Shown piece after piece: positions 21,421 through 32,364 of a stretch of DNA of 64,000 nt; the first letter of the stretch is position 1, and each line of letters starts with the position of its first letter. This DNA comes from Skeletonema tropicum (taxonomy: Eukaryota > Bacillariophyta > Thalassiosirophyceae > Thalassiosirales > Thalassiosiraceae). The translations under genes and the position numbers were made by a program. Below the pieces are notes generated by a model. That model made no database searches, was not told where the DNA came from, and saw nothing but the letters and a program-made list of their open reading frames with translations. Location of the stretch: the NCBI GenBank assembly GCA_037178625.1, contig CM074136.1, positions 930,001-994,000 of the forward strand, in the 5' to 3' direction.

Positions 21421-22717
21421 GTGGCTTTGGTTTGAGATCGTGAGTGGGAGGTTGAAGTGGGTGTTGAACGGCCGTACTTATGAGTTTTTGATGCTGTTGA
21501 TGAGGCCTAGAGAGTGATTCTCGTTCGATGTCGGAGTCCATGAGTTGGAGTTCAAGAACCGTCAATCGGCTGGTATCTCCATTCCAATTTTCTCGAAGAC
21601 AACGACATGTATCAATGGTCCAGAGCACGAGGGAATGATCAAGAGGGATTGCTACATGGTGGAATAGAATCAATGACTGAGCCCAAACACTCTTCATTGC
21701 ACTCCAGCATGTGCAATTTCATGAACTGAGGAGGAGGAACAAATTGGAGAAACCTTTGGAACTTTTCTTAATTTGGTGAGTTTTGAAGCTTCCCATTGAC
21801 TATTTGTATGGTCCCAAAGCTGCAGATTTGTATGGTCCCAAAGCTGCAGATTGCTCTTTTTTGGTCTTTAGTGCGTTATCCGCAATGAAGTATCATTATC
21901 TTCCGTCTTCCTGCAAGTACGTGTGGAAATCTCATGAATCATGAGTCATGAGCCTTAGTTTAGTGTTTTAAAGTGAGTGATATGACGCATATGAGAGTAG
22001 CAAATATGGTACTTCGATTCGGATGATATTTTGGCTTATATTCATTAGATATTAACAATTCCCTACAGGAGCGCCTTAGTAGCATGTTTGAGAAATCAAC
22101 ACTGCTCAACATATAACACTAAATTCACATTTCTAAATCGAAAATGCAAATGCAGTTGTGTCCATTCTGCTCATCATAACATGATGTCAAGAAGCACATA
22201 TTTTCATTCATCGATGCCTGATGACCTCCTATTCCTCCTTGTTGCGATGATGATCTTGTCCTCGTACTCACGACTGTATTTCCATCCTCTTCTCCAACAG
22301 AATAGCCGGATGCCCGCTCAGAATAACGTGAAGGATGCATATGCATCGTTGTCAACTCATCATCATTTGCATGCTTCGTATTCTTGACGCCATTCAAGCT
22401 CTGCATATGGAGGGGATTGACCGCACCATTTACCTCACACTGTCGGATTATCTGATTTCTCATTCCAACAATGATGCGTTTGTACACTCGTTCATCGGCA
22501 TTTTCGGCTTGGAGAGTGTCATATGCTAGCTGTAGTTCGGATGGAGTGCGAGGGATGTGAGATTCAGGCAACGGAATTTTGTTGCTGGACTTAGCGGCGT
22601 TGCTTTTTGACGATGTCATGGTGTCTTTGATTACAAGAAGTATTTGATAGTGATATTGTAGGACGTCTTTCTCTCTCTCTTCGGTGGAGAGGATGCGGCA
22701 TGACATTCCACATCAAG
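21421..22717 (+). repeat. Segmental duplication, copy A
   Basis: From GTGGCTTTGGTTTGAGAT to GACATTCCACATCAAG this segment aligns in the same orientation with 31021-32619. Copy A lacks about 80 bp present in copy B at 31570-31650 and lacks the 214-bp MITE of copy B, so it preserves the empty insertion site. Beyond both ends the flanks are unrelated. Confidence 0.85.
22125..22619 (-). CDS. Hypothetical protein in the segmental duplication (copy A)
   Basis: A 164-residue ORF from ATG 22619 (MTSSKSNAAKSSNKIPLPES). A helical segment (ELQLAYDTLQAENADERVYK) precedes a region rich in Ser, Thr and Gly. The C-terminus contains several Cys (CFLTSCYDEQ ... CICIF). No family is recognised. The matching ORF at 31805-32299 has the same length and about 15 residue differences. 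Many base differences I checked change the residue, so purifying selection is not evident. Both frames staying open is the main argument for coding. Confidence 0.45.
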   Translation of the reverse strand: MTSSKSNAAKSSNKIPLPESHIPRTPSELQLAYDTLQAENADERVYKRIIVGMRNQIIRQCEVNGAVNPLHMQSLNGVKNTKHANDDELTTMHMHPSRYSERASGYSVGEEDGNTVVSTRTRSSSQQGGIGGHQASMNENMCFLTSCYDEQNGHNCICIFDLEM

Positions 22718-22825
22718 CTAGAAGCACGGAGAGGAGCATGAGCGGAAAGGTATAGGCCTAATTATAAGCACGGCACGGAGAGGAGCATGAGCGGAAAGGT
22801 ACAGGCCTAATTATAGTGCACCTCA
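22718..22825 (+). repeat. Two tandem ~53-bp units
   Basis: GCACGGAGAGGAGCATGAGC followed by GGAAAGGTAYAGGCCTAATTATA occurs twice in a row. The first part appears a third time at about 35480-35510, next to other repeat debris. Confidence 0.8.
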
Positions 22826-22973
22826 ACAGATGTGGCTGGTTGATCAATCTCAACACCCTGACTTCTCCCTTCATACTTTAATGCACAGCATGCGTTTGTG
22901 ATTTGTTACGAAGTAGCTCTGGTATTATTGAGATTCCAGAAAAAGGATTCTGAGCGGATGTACGACCAAGTTC

Positions 22974-23006
22974 GCGAACTCCTCTCTTTCTCTTAAGGGA
23001 GTTCGC
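22974..23006. repeat. 9-bp hairpin
   Basis: GCGAACTCC at 22974-22982 and GGAGTTCGC at 22998-23006 are exact reverse complements around a 15-nt pyrimidine-rich loop. Role unknown. Confidence 0.6.
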
Positions 23007-24406
23007 ACATCCTTGTGGAGCCATAAAATTGCATGCAAGCATTCCATCTCTTTCCTACCTAAGTATCGGTTTGCTATCCACTTTCGTCGACCAACCGTAC
23101 CCTGCAGGCCCCAAGGGCGTCTTCGGGAGCAACCCAGCTCCTCCTTGTTTAAGTTCTCCTTTCTCTACCGATCCCTTGAGTGTCTATCTCTAGCTCTTGT
23201 ACATACGTACAATAGGAATAGGTGATATGTGGTTACAATCTTTCATGCGGTCGGATCCTCCGAGCAATGTCATCCGTCTCAATTTATAATGTGCTCCACT
23301 ATTGCTGTTATCATTCATCCCACTTCCAACCCAATACCTCAGCTGCATGGGTGGATGACCATCGTCTTCCTCTGTACTGCATATTATTTTGCTTTGATTC
23401 TTCAGTTTCATTTTTTGTGCAAATGCATGTCTCAGTTCTGATGTAGTTTCTGTATCATCCGAATCTTGCTTCTGCCGCTGTTGAACCCACCGTCTTCGAG
23501 CCTCTTCTACCCAACAATCTTCCTTTCTGAATCATCTATCCTCATTGCCACACTTGCATCTGTCGTATCGATTGCTGCACTTGAGCCCATTGGCGGTTTT
23601 AAATGAGTTGATGGAGTGCTTCCATTGATAGTCGATTGCGTGATTGTGTCGTAGTAGGAAGTGTTTTTTCTTGGGCATTACTATTATTTATTATTATTAT
23701 TTGTCACTGACATTTTTGTGTTGTCGTCGTCTATTGCAATGGATAAATAAATTGCTACTCGCTTCTAGCTTGATACTTCTAGTCACATCATCTCTGGCGG
23801 CGATGGCGTTCCTATGTGTTGGGTTCAAATAATAATAGCACTATTGATTTTTTTTCGGGGATTTAGACAACGGATGAGGTATCAATGAGATCCATGGATC
23901 AAAGGATGAGATTTCTGTTTCGTACGGGCCCGTAATAAAGTGGAGTGGTATGGGCGATGGGAGGCCGTGCGTGGAGAGCAGACTATTAAGTATGGAGCGA
24001 GGTAGGTGCTTCGGAGGAGGTGGGAGGTGGAATAGAGAGGTATAAGGTGGAGAGCTGGTGGAGAGGCAGGGTGTGTCATGTCGCCGGCATGCAGTCAAAA
24101 CCCGAGATCAGGTTGATGCGTGACTTGATTTGGCCTTCGCATGGAGACATACTAATTCCTACTGTTGATCTAAATGGCCATCTTCACTGCAGTGCCGTTT
24201 GTCGGCCTCTTTGTTCCCATTTCCCATGACCATAGTGTATATAAGCATGAGAAACAGTGGTACAATAAGTAGAAGTAACTAAAAGGACCTCATAGCTCGA
24301 GAGTCGAGAGAAAGGAGAAAGAGAGCAGCGCGATGCATCTACGTTGAGCAAACAAACACACTGAGTTAGTTTAGGCTACTTCTTACAATGCCACATATGT
24401 ACCACC
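23007..24406. other. 1.4 kb intergenic; possible TATA at 24238
   Basis: No gene recognised in either strand. TATATAAGC at 24238-24246 lies about 165 bp before the ATG of the methyltransferase-like gene and could be its core promoter element. Confidence 0.35.
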
Positions 24407-25099
24407 ATGACAATCCTTAATCATCACTTTCCGTTTTGGTTTGCAGCATTATTTGTGTCATCTTTCTGTTCTTACCGTTTAGGATATAATGATGCCAATC
24501 CGATGCAAACGAAGAATTTGAAGCAGAATTCTCCTGTGCCTGCTGCTGTGGAAGAAGAAGACAAAGAAGTTACTACACCTGCTGCTGCCGATGATGATAT
24601 CAGCGACTACCTAACCAAGGGCGAGGATATTTTTTTATCTACTGCGAAATCACTTAACCCTGTCACGGACAAGGTGACAGATCATAGTTATCAGATTATG
24701 TATGGCAGGTTCCTTCTGCCATACTATCAGCAAAATCCATCAATGAAAATGCTTGAGATTGGACTTGGATGTGATATGAATTATGGACCAGGAGCCTCCG
24801 TTGCTGTGTGGAAGAAACTTTTTCCGGAGGCTGAGCTATGGGAAGCGGAATTTGATTCTCAATGTGTTGAGAAACACCGGGATGATATGTTGAAAGGAAT
24901 CTTTGTCTTGACAGGTGATCAGGGCGATGATGCTGTTTTGGATTCGTGGGTTGAGTTGTCTGGAGGAAACTTCGATGTAGTAATCGACGATGGGGGGCAC
25001 CAGAACTGTCAATTTTTGCAAAAAGATTCAATTCAAAATTCAACTGAAAGAGGGGTCTATAAAGGGTCAAACATACCTTGGAGTAGACCCGAACTGTGA
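24407..25099 (+). pseudogene. Membrane-anchored methyltransferase-like gene, truncated
   Basis: The ORF begins with a hydrophobic N-terminal segment (FPFWFAALFVSSFCSYRLGY) that could be a signal anchor. A Glu/Asp/Ala-rich linker follows, then a class I SAM-dependent methyltransferase-like domain: MKMLEIGLGCDM for the binding loop, ELWEAEFD for the acidic strand end, and FDVVIDDGGHQNCQ. Immediately after IDDGGHQNCQ the sequence loses family character (FLQKDSIQNSTERG) and enters the AT-rich edge of a mobile-element-like segment. The C-terminal half of the domain is not found downstream. The catalytic fold is incomplete, so this copy is probably inactive. Confidence 0.6.
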
Positions 25100-26830
25100 C
25101 CAGTCCCATCTCGAACCCACTCTCCGCCCGGCTCCGGCAACGCAACGCACGACATAAAAAAAATCCACCTATCCATCAACGATCAACGCGCATCTCTCCT
25201 CTCTCCTCTCAAAATAAAAAACTATGATAGCAATGCTACTAATAAATAATACAAACAACAAATAATGTCTTCTTCAGGCTCATCGTCCTCATCCTCGTCT
25301 TCATCTTCAGATGACGAGTCAGCCGCACCAAAGAAAAAAATAGCATCAAGGAAGAGGAAGCAAAAGAGGAAGCAACCGGAGCATGCGACACCAGAGCGCT
25401 CGCCCGCACAAGATGAACAACAACAAGAACAACCATCTCCATTCAAGTTCGGAGGCGAAGACGTGTTCCGACCCGATTGTTATTTAGATTATAAACGCAA
25501 GCTCAACCGTTTCATGGAACACAAACACAAAAAGCCTAAGAAATTCTACACTGATGAGCATGAGTTTACATTAAATGAGTTGCTACAAATCGTACCAAAA
25601 GGTAATGGCAGCTTATCGAGAGGGTTGCGCTAGTGCACAAGACGAATCATCCGAGGAAATCGCACAGACTCCTATCGAAAACCCTATTGTGAAATGTTTC
25701 ATTGTTGTAACTGAGCAAGATGATGCAGCGGTGATTGATGTGATGGACGAACTGAACCCAATTGCTCCTGGTGGCAGTGCGACAGTATCGGCTGGAGCTA
25801 GCGGCAATCTTGAGCAACGGTTGTGGCGGTTAGAGCACATAGCTACCTCGAATCAAGAGAAAATAGACAACATTGACAGTAACATAAAGAGCTATGATGC
25901 TAATCGTGCAAAAGAAATGGCTTCGATGAAAAAAGTGATGATGAGAAGAGCCAACGAACTACAACTAACAACAAGGAAACGAAAGCACACTACAACTGAT
26001 GATACTGACGATGAAGATAGGGAAGACCCACATACCGCTACCACCGACAATCACCGCCACCAAGTGCTACCAGCAGATGCATCCCTGTCGAAAACACCAA
26101 GAAATTTGTATGACCTATGGGATGAATATGATAATGGAATAGATGGGAAAAAGGCAGCGAAGAATTTCACTGCTCATGAGAAGGGCCAATGCAGTTCTAC
26201 TTATTGCAGACGAAAGTTGCTATGGGATCTCATTCAAAGAGTTATCAATCACAGTGGCACAGACTACAGAATGGCTATTGAAGAGATTTACGGAGTCTAT
26301 GGCTACTTGAGTATCACAAAATTACACAAGAAAGTGCTAGCAGACGAGAGAGTAGGCGGCCATCCAAACCTTTATCCTGACGCAGAAAGGGCAAGCAAGC
26401 GTAGGAAGGGTAGAAATAGTTAATGCATTAGATTATTATAGTTTCTTCTTCATATTCATTATTGTAGACTTTTGTCACATGGAGGGGCAGAGGGCAGATT
26501 GTGGTTCATGCACAGTATCTTTGGGTAAGGGTACGCTACTTATCTTGGGTAGGGTACGCTTTCTTTTGTGGGCGTACGGCACCATACCTGTAGGAACTAG
26601 TAGCCTGCTGTTGAGTTGAATATTCAACTCAAAAAAATTCAACTCAAAATTCAACTCGTCGCATGCGCAAAAAGCTCGAAATGTGTGCGTTAAAATGTGC
26701 TTTTTGGACCTTCTTGCAAACATTTTGGACGATATTCAATTCGTCTACAGGGGGTCTACGTGGGATCCCAGTACGCTCGAGGCGTGCAATTTGAGTTGAA
26801 TTTCGGGCTGAATACTGGACATCGAATCAA
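25021..26830 (+). mobile_element. Probable mobile element carrying a GCR1-like gene (boundaries approximate)
   Basis: The segment begins where the methyltransferase frame loses similarity. Both sides are marked by repeats of TTCAACTCAAAATTCAACT type: TTCAATTCAAAATTCAACTG at about 25028, and at 26610-26660 the palindrome GAGTTGAATATTCAACTC plus a direct copy, with GAGTTGAATTTCGGG near 26800. Inside is one gene with a DNA-binding-like C-terminal domain. No long terminal inverted repeats or target-site duplication can be fixed by eye, as would be usual for tyrosine-recombinase (Crypton-type) elements, but no recombinase is seen. Confidence 0.4.
25265..26423 (+). CDS. GCR1_C-like DNA-binding protein, one +1 frame break
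   Basis: The first frame (from 25265) starts with a polyserine run, an acidic patch and a strong basic stretch (KKKIASRKRKQKRKQ, likely nuclear). It runs out at 25633, overlapping a second frame (from 25575) that ends at 26423. The second part has a predicted coiled coil (about 25800-25950, LEQRLWRLEHIATSNQEK ...) and a C-terminal domain TPRNLYDLWDEYDNGIDGKK ... YCRRKLLWDLIQRVI ... AIEEIYGVYG. That domain resembles the GCR1 C-terminal DNA-binding domain seen in fungal activators and in Crypton-type elements. One base too many between 25590 and 25630 would explain the break. Role in transposition is inference. Confidence 0.55.
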
Positions 26831-27099
26831 AGCCGCTAATGGTGAGAGTGTAAGAGTGACACTAGTCGTAGCTTGCAATCATTCCTAGAGATTAATGCTG
26901 TATGATGTGCTCAATTTAGACATCAGTCAGAGCAACAAATCCGACAAAGAAACCTATTCCAGGACCAAGCTAGAATCGTCGCTGTATCATAGTTCTGCTC
27001 ATTTCCCCACTTCAAACCTCGAAGAGCGGTCGATCACATTGAACATTGACATCATACGCTTTGCAGACAACATCGAACTCGTCGCTTTCAAGAAATATA
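26424..27099. other. Element edge plus intergenic DNA
   Basis: Contains the TTCAACTC palindromes noted above. An open frame at 26895-27200 (+) overlaps the 3' end of the kinase and is most likely spurious. Confidence 0.4.
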
Positions 27100-28971
27100 C
27101 TACTGCTGTTCACGCGTACGAGACTTCTCACTTGTGGAAAGAAAAGGCGCCTCGTGCTTCATTGCTGGGACAACTGGGAACACAGACGCTGCCGTTGTGA
27201 GATATTGCTTGAACTTGTGCTGCTTTTTGTGTTCATCTCTGTCTTCTGGTTCTGGCGAGGGGCAGCAGCATTTCACAGATGTGGATTCCACAAGCCTTTT
27301 TCTCTGTCCAACATCTGAAGAAGCACCTAGGGTTAGGATATTGATACAATGATCAAGCCGTTGAACTACCTGTTCCATATCTGGGCGATGCCACATGACA
27401 CCCTCCCAGCAATCTGAAATCAAGCTAAACAGCTCATCAGGCCAATGATTATACCCAACAAGGCACGGTCTATGGTTTCCCTTTAGCACTTGTTCCTCAC
27501 TAAGTGACCAGCCTTGAATAGGTTGCAGCAGAGATGATATCCCATACAACAAAATGCCAAACGAATAAACGTCAGCCTTTTCATTATACGGCCGAGAAAA
27601 AGCAACTTCTGGTGACATGTACCATCGGCTTCCAGTCCTTCCTGTCAGCTTGTACACGGGACAGTCATTAAGGACGGAGGCTTTCTTGCTCACTGGACAT
27701 TCATGAACATATGACGTTCTTTGAGAAGGCTTCATTTCTTTTACGAATCCAAAATCGAATAGCTTGGGTACCTCCTCTCGTCCATTGTTGTAAAAGCCGA
27801 TGTTATCTGGTTTGACATCTCGCATGATGATGTTGTTCTCGTGTAAATATTGTAATGCCGAGGCAATGCTCTTGAGGATTGTCAACCGCTGCACAAGCAG
27901 TTGTCGCAGGGGTTGCATGTTGGGATTTTCATGTCTTGACGGCTGTTCATGATGCCAAGCTGAAAAGTTCCACCAATGCGGCTGTGTTGAGTGCTGCACT
28001 TTGTTAGAACCAAATTTGCGAGAGTGATGTCTGGTGTCGCAGCGATGGTGATCATGATGCTTATTTGGATGCTCTCCTAGGTATTTTGTCACTTGGGGTA
28101 TGTAAGTTGTTTCGATCCGTCGATCAAGTGTGCCAGAGAGGTAGTCGAGAATGAGAAAGTATCCATAGTTACGCAGACTCTTCCCGTTGATATGATTCGA
28201 TCCGTCGACTTCGGATGTTAACTTTTGACGATACTCTTTTCGCTTTTTGTATTCATAACAGTTGTACGTTTCTCGGAGTGATCCGGCACTTACATGATGC
28301 AACGTGATGATGTTTTTATGATTTAGTAACGAGAGAAATCGAGCTTCGATGGCCAAGTCTGCAGCGCCTCTAGCAAATCTGTAGATGTTTGGATCGAGGT
28401 ACTTGATTGCATATTGGCATTGCTGTAGACTTTCATCAACATCTTCTTCTTGCTCAAGCCTTTGCTGCTGCTGCTGATATGTATCAGCAGCACTGTCGCT
28501 CTTTTGCAGACGTACTAGCCTGACATGGCAAAACCCTCCAGACCCAAGCAACTTCCCCACGCTCAGCTCATGCTCAAACAGTCCAGTAACTTTGGTGAAT
28601 GCCTTGCATGGATCTGTTATATCATTATCATTATCGACTACTGTCGAAAGCGAACCCCGAAACCAACCAGTTTCAGCCGCCTGTGGAGGAAAAAAACGAG
28701 AATCGACAGCTAGCTTTTTGATGCACTTCTCTGCTAATTTCAACTCTTTCCTAGAGTGGAGTTTTGCTGGTGGAGGAGAGGTGGTTGATGATGATGATTC
28801 ATCTTGTTTTTGATGACAGTTCTCATTTTGTAGTCTTGATTGTTCATTGATAATGGGCGAACTCGTGATGAGCTGTTTGTCGATGCAGCTTGAGCTTGAG
28901 CCAACTCCAACTTGAGCTTGCGTAGTGTTATTATTATTATGAAAGTCTATGGGCGCTGTTGGATTCGTCAT
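27100..28971 (-). CDS. Protein kinase, TKL-like
   Basis: A 623-residue single-exon protein. The N-terminal ~130 residues are low complexity (Asn, Gln, Ser). The kinase domain has a glycine loop GSGGFCHV (about 143-150), the ATP-binding lysine in YAIKYL (about K190), a catalytic loop MRDVKPDN (D about 385), DFG at about 406-408 (LFDFGF), and a P+1 region TGSRWYMSPEV. The usual HRD is MRD. Large inserts separate the N-lobe strands, including a Gln-rich one (160-185) and a His-rich one (300-350). The TGSRWYMSPE motif is typical of tyrosine-kinase-like Ser/Thr kinases. All catalytic residues are present, so it is probably active. Substrates unknown. Confidence 0.9.
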   Translation of the reverse strand: MTNPTAPIDFHNNNNTTQAQVGVGSSSSCIDKQLITSSPIINEQSRLQNENCHQKQDESSSSTTSPPPAKLHSRKELKLAEKCIKKLAVDSRFFPPQAAETGWFRGSLSTVVDNDNDITDPCKAFTKVTGLFEHELSVGKLLGSGGFCHVRLVRLQKSDSAADTYQQQQQRLEQEEDVDESLQQCQYAIKYLDPNIYRFARGAADLAIEARFLSLLNHKNIITLHHVSAGSLRETYNCYEYKKRKEYRQKLTSEVDGSNHINGKSLRNYGYFLILDYLSGTLDRRIETTYIPQVTKYLGEHPNKHHDHHRCDTRHHSRKFGSNKVQHSTQPHWWNFSAWHHEQPSRHENPNMQPLRQLLVQRLTILKSIASALQYLHENNIIMRDVKPDNIGFYNNGREEVPKLFDFGFVKEMKPSQRTSYVHECPVSKKASVLNDCPVYKLTGRTGSRWYMSPEVAFSRPYNEKADVYSFGILLYGISSLLQPIQGWSLSEEQVLKGNHRPCLVGYNHWPDELFSLISDCWEGVMWHRPDMEQVVQRLDHCINILTLGASSDVGQRKRLVESTSVKCCCPSPEPEDRDEHKKQHKFKQYLTTAASVFPVVPAMKHEAPFLSTSEKSRTREQQ

Positions 28972-29442
28972 TCTTTTTCCTGATAGCTATATTTGCCTCT
29001 GTGAGGCTGTTGGGTTAATTGTTGTTCATAGCAGTAGAAAAGACTCAATGATTATGGGGCAGCTTGTGATATGTAGTTAGTATTCGTGGTGGTGGGAAGG
29101 GTTCTTTTTTTCTTGATGTCCAGTGGTGTTTGGGTGCTGTTTGGCGAAAATAGAACAGCTTCCGAATTATCGCCAAATATCATTTTTGGAAGGGAAAAAG
29201 ACTGACTCATACTTATCCCCCCCGCATCCACCATGACGATGCGTGCGAATTGCTGAGTTGCATGCAACTTGCCTGCGCCACCTATGTAACTGAATGGATG
29301 GCGCCGATGCTGGCTGAGCAAGATGATGTGTTGGTAGAATGACTCATCTTTGTGAAGATCATCGGAGAGAGGATGTTACTTTTAAAGGATCATTTTTATA
29401 CATCACAAATCAAACTTCTACACAACTTTCAAATCAAACACA
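28972..29442. other. Intergenic between divergent kinase and light-harvesting genes
   Basis: About 470 bp separate the two start codons, so the two divergent genes may share promoter DNA. No specific element recognised. Confidence 0.5.
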
Positions 29443-30246
29443 ATGATGAAATCTCTCTCCTTTGCATTTGCCTTCTTGGCTGCCACCTCCTCTGCATTCG
29501 CACCTACACAACGCAATGCTCTCAAGAACCCCGCTCTGTATATGTCTGAGACAACCGAGCCCGCTCCCATTATTGACGAAGCTGCATCCATGGAAGTCGA
29601 GCCCACCATCGTTGCCAGCGGATCATCTGCTGCAGCTGTTGCAACCATGTCTCAGTCTCTCCCCTTCCTTCCCCGTCCTGCCGCTTTGACAGGTGAGCTT
29701 GCTGGAGACGTTGGTTTTGACCCTCTTGGCTTTGCCAAATCTGAGGCTGATCTTATGAACTACCGTGAGGCAGAGGTAAAGCATGCTCGTCTTGCCATGC
29801 TTGCCGCCGCTGGATGGCCACTCAGTGAACTCTTCGACAAGAAGATCGCCTTGGCTATGGGAATGGAACCTATTTTGGGAAGTGACGACCGTGCCCCTTC
29901 ATTGTTGAACGGTGGATTGGGGAAGATTTCACCCGCCTACTGGGTTGGATGCATTGGTGTTGCTGCTATGATTGATATCTTTGGTCAACTCCGAATGAAG
30001 GGAGATAACAAGGATTACATCCCTGGTGACTTCGGACTCCGTCTTGGCTACCCAGCCAATGAAGAAGGCCAGAAGAGGATGCAACTTGCTGAAATCAAGA
30101 ATGGACGCCTGGCAATGATTGCTATCTTTGCTTTTGCCATTCAGGAGTTCGTTTCGAAGCAGGGTGTTGTCGACGAGACACCTTTCTTCTTCTTCCCACT
30201 TATTGAGTCCATGCACAAGTACGCCAATTCGGGTTACATTCAATAA
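29443..30246 (+). CDS. Chlorophyll a/c-binding light-harvesting protein
   Basis: A 267-residue member of the LHC superfamily. Residues 1-18 form an ER-type signal peptide, followed by the diatom plastid-entry context SSAF/APTQ, so it is imported into the four-membrane plastid. The mature protein has the entry motif DVGFDPLGF, first helix with EAEVKHARLAMLAAAGW, a middle helix (YWVGCIGVAAMIDIFG) and the third helix EIKNGRLAMIAIFAFAIQE. The two E-x-x-H/N-x-R motifs supply the charge pair and chlorophyll ligands. The long spacer after helix 1 and the overall pattern look closer to red-lineage (Lhcr-like) proteins than to stress Lhcx, but subgroup assignment needs a tree. Confidence 0.95.
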   Translation: MMKSLSFAFAFLAATSSAFAPTQRNALKNPALYMSETTEPAPIIDEAASMEVEPTIVASGSSAAAVATMSQSLPFLPRPAALTGELAGDVGFDPLGFAKSEADLMNYREAEVKHARLAMLAAAGWPLSELFDKKIALAMGMEPILGSDDRAPSLLNGGLGKISPAYWVGCIGVAAMIDIFGQLRMKGDNKDYIPGDFGLRLGYPANEEGQKRMQLAEIKNGRLAMIAIFAFAIQEFVSKQGVVDETPFFFFPLIESMHKYANSGYIQ

Positions 30247-31020
30247 ATAGTCACTGTAGATTAATCAAGTACTGTAATAATAAAAGAATAATACATTTGA
30301 ACCAAATCTACCGAAAGTAATACAGATGTAAGCGAAGGTAATGCAGTTGGATGCTTGGGTAGTGATGGCTGGAATCACAATAAAAGAATGTGAAGATAAG
30401 TATTACTTATAATATTTGACCACGAGAACCGATCATCTGATGACTACAAGACGCAGGGGGTAAGGAAAGGTAAGGATGAGACTTATTACCTAGATTCTAA
30501 TTGAACAACTGTTGGCTATGGAATTACAGCATAATATTATTTTAGGCAGACTGTATCACCCTGTTGAGAGTAATAGTGCTCTTGGAATAATGAAAATGGA
30601 GCCAATATTTAAGACCGGCGCAAACAAAATGTGCTAGGGTAAATTTTGTTCTGCAGGCTTGGCGCTAGATATTTTAAATTACCCTAGCTCATTTTATTTG
30701 CGCCTGTCTTATTTATGAAAATGTTTTGTCACGAGAGAAGAAGGACACTTCATGTCGGAGACTGTCTGATGCGACCATCGCACACGAAACCCACAACTTA
30801 CCCCCACTCGCAGCTCGCATGCAGCAGCCAGCAGCTAGCAGCCGGCCTGCAGCCTGCCAGCAGCTACCCACCACAACCATTGAACCATACTATTATCATA
30901 CAAAACAACATTGAGCAGCTGAAGTCATCCCAAGCCACCATGTACTACCACGTCAACATAAGCATAAGCATCATCGTAGCAACTATCTAAGCAAGGGGCA
31001 GAGGCAGCAGAGCATTCATA
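30247..31020. other. Intergenic with a fold-back element
   Basis: No gene apart from the fold-back sequence described separately. An imperfect CAGC-rich tract lies near 30820-30860. Confidence 0.5.
30604..30716. mobile_element. 113-bp fold-back element
   Basis: Left arm 30604-30642 (AATATTTAAGACCGGCGC ... GCTAGGGTAA) and right arm 30679-30716 are imperfect reverse complements of about 38 bp around a 36-nt centre. This is the size and shape of a minimal MITE or solo inverted repeat. No clear target duplication. Confidence 0.65.
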
Positions 31021-31804
31021 GTGGCTTCGGTTTGAGATTGTGAGTGGGAAGGTGAAGTGGGTGTCGTGTTGAACGGTCGTAGGTACTTATGAGTTTTTGA
31101 TGCTGTTGATGAGGCCTAGAGTGATTCACGTTCGATGTCGGAGTCCGTGAGTTTGAGTTCAAGATCCGTCAATCGGCTGGTATCTCAATTTCAATTTTCT
31201 CGAAGACAACAATATGCATCTGCAATATAGTCCAGAGCACGAGGGAATGATCAAGAGGGATTGCTACATGGTGGAATAGAATCAATGACTGAGCCCAAAC
31301 ACTCTTCATTGCACTCCAGCATGTGCAATTTCATGAACTGAGGAGGAGGAACAAATTGGAGAAACCTTTGGAACTTTTCTTAATTTGGTGAGTGTTGAAG
31401 CTTCCCATTGACTATTTGTATGGTCCTAAAGCTGCAGATTTGTATGGTCCCAAAGCTGCAGATTGCTCTTTTTTGGGCTTTAGTGCGTTATCCGCAATGA
31501 AGTATCATTATCTTCCGTCTTCCTGCAAGTACGTGTGGAAATCTCATGAATCATGAGTCATGAGCCTTAGGATGATGCATTCGAGTCGAACATACTGTCA
31601 AAGGCATAATATGAGAAGATAGTTGAGAAGGAACAGAAGACTCTGTAGTGTTTGAAAGTGAGTGATATGACGCATATGAGAGTAGCAAATACTTCGATTC
31701 GGATGACATTTTGGCTTATATTCATTAGATATTAACAATCACCAACAGGAGCGCCTTAGTAGCATGTTAACGAAATCAACACTGCTCAACACATAACACT
31801 AAAT

Positions 31805-32299
31805 TCACATTTCTAAATCGAAAATGCAAATGCAGTTTTGTCCATTCTGCTCATCATAACATGATGTCAAGAAGCACTTATTTGCATTCATCAATGCCTG
31901 ATGGCCTCCTATTCCTCCTTGTTGCGATGATGATCTTGTCCTCGTACTCACGACTGTATTTCCATCCTCTTCTCCAATGGAATAGCCGGATGCCCGCTCA
32001 GAATGACGTGAAGGATGCATATGCATCGTTGTCAACTCATCATCATTTGCATGCTTCGTATTCTTGAAGCCATTCAAGCTCTGCAGATTAAAGGGATCCA
32101 CACCTCCATTTACCTCAAACTGTCGGATTATCTGATTTCCCATTCCAACAATGATGCGTTTGTACACTCGTTCATCGGCATTTTCGGCTTGGAGAGTGTC
32201 ATATGCTAGCTGTAGTTCGGATGGAGTGCGAGGGATGTGAGATTCAGGCAACGGAATTTTGTTACTGGACGTAGCGGCGTTGCTTTTTGACGATGCCAT
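31805..32299 (-). CDS. Hypothetical protein in the segmental duplication (copy B)
   Basis: A 164-residue ORF from ATG 32299 (MASSKSNAATSSNKIPLPES), the counterpart of 22125-22619 with no insertions or deletions. Differences from copy A include R53G, C60F, V75F, Y98H and M143K. The MITE sits 5' of this ORF, about 65 bp before the ATG, and could alter its expression. Function unknown. Confidence 0.45.
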   Translation of the reverse strand: MASSKSNAATSSNKIPLPESHIPRTPSELQLAYDTLQAENADERVYKRIIVGMGNQIIRQFEVNGGVDPFNLQSLNGFKNTKHANDDELTTMHMHPSRHSERASGYSIGEEDGNTVVSTRTRSSSQQGGIGGHQALMNANKCFLTSCYDEQNGQNCICIFDLEM

Positions 32300-32364
32300 G
32301 GTGTCTTTGATTACAAGTAGTATTTGATAGTGATATTGTAGGACGTCTCTCTCTCTCTCTTCGG

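Noticed and set aside
22661..22680. CRISPR-like or regulatory meaning of the CTCTCT runs
   Set aside because: They are plain simple-sequence repeats; no CRISPR repeat-spacer pattern exists anywhere in the window, as expected for a nuclear genome.
26895..27200. A 101-codon gene on the + strand
   Set aside because: It overlaps the 3' end of the kinase gene on the other strand and shows no motif.
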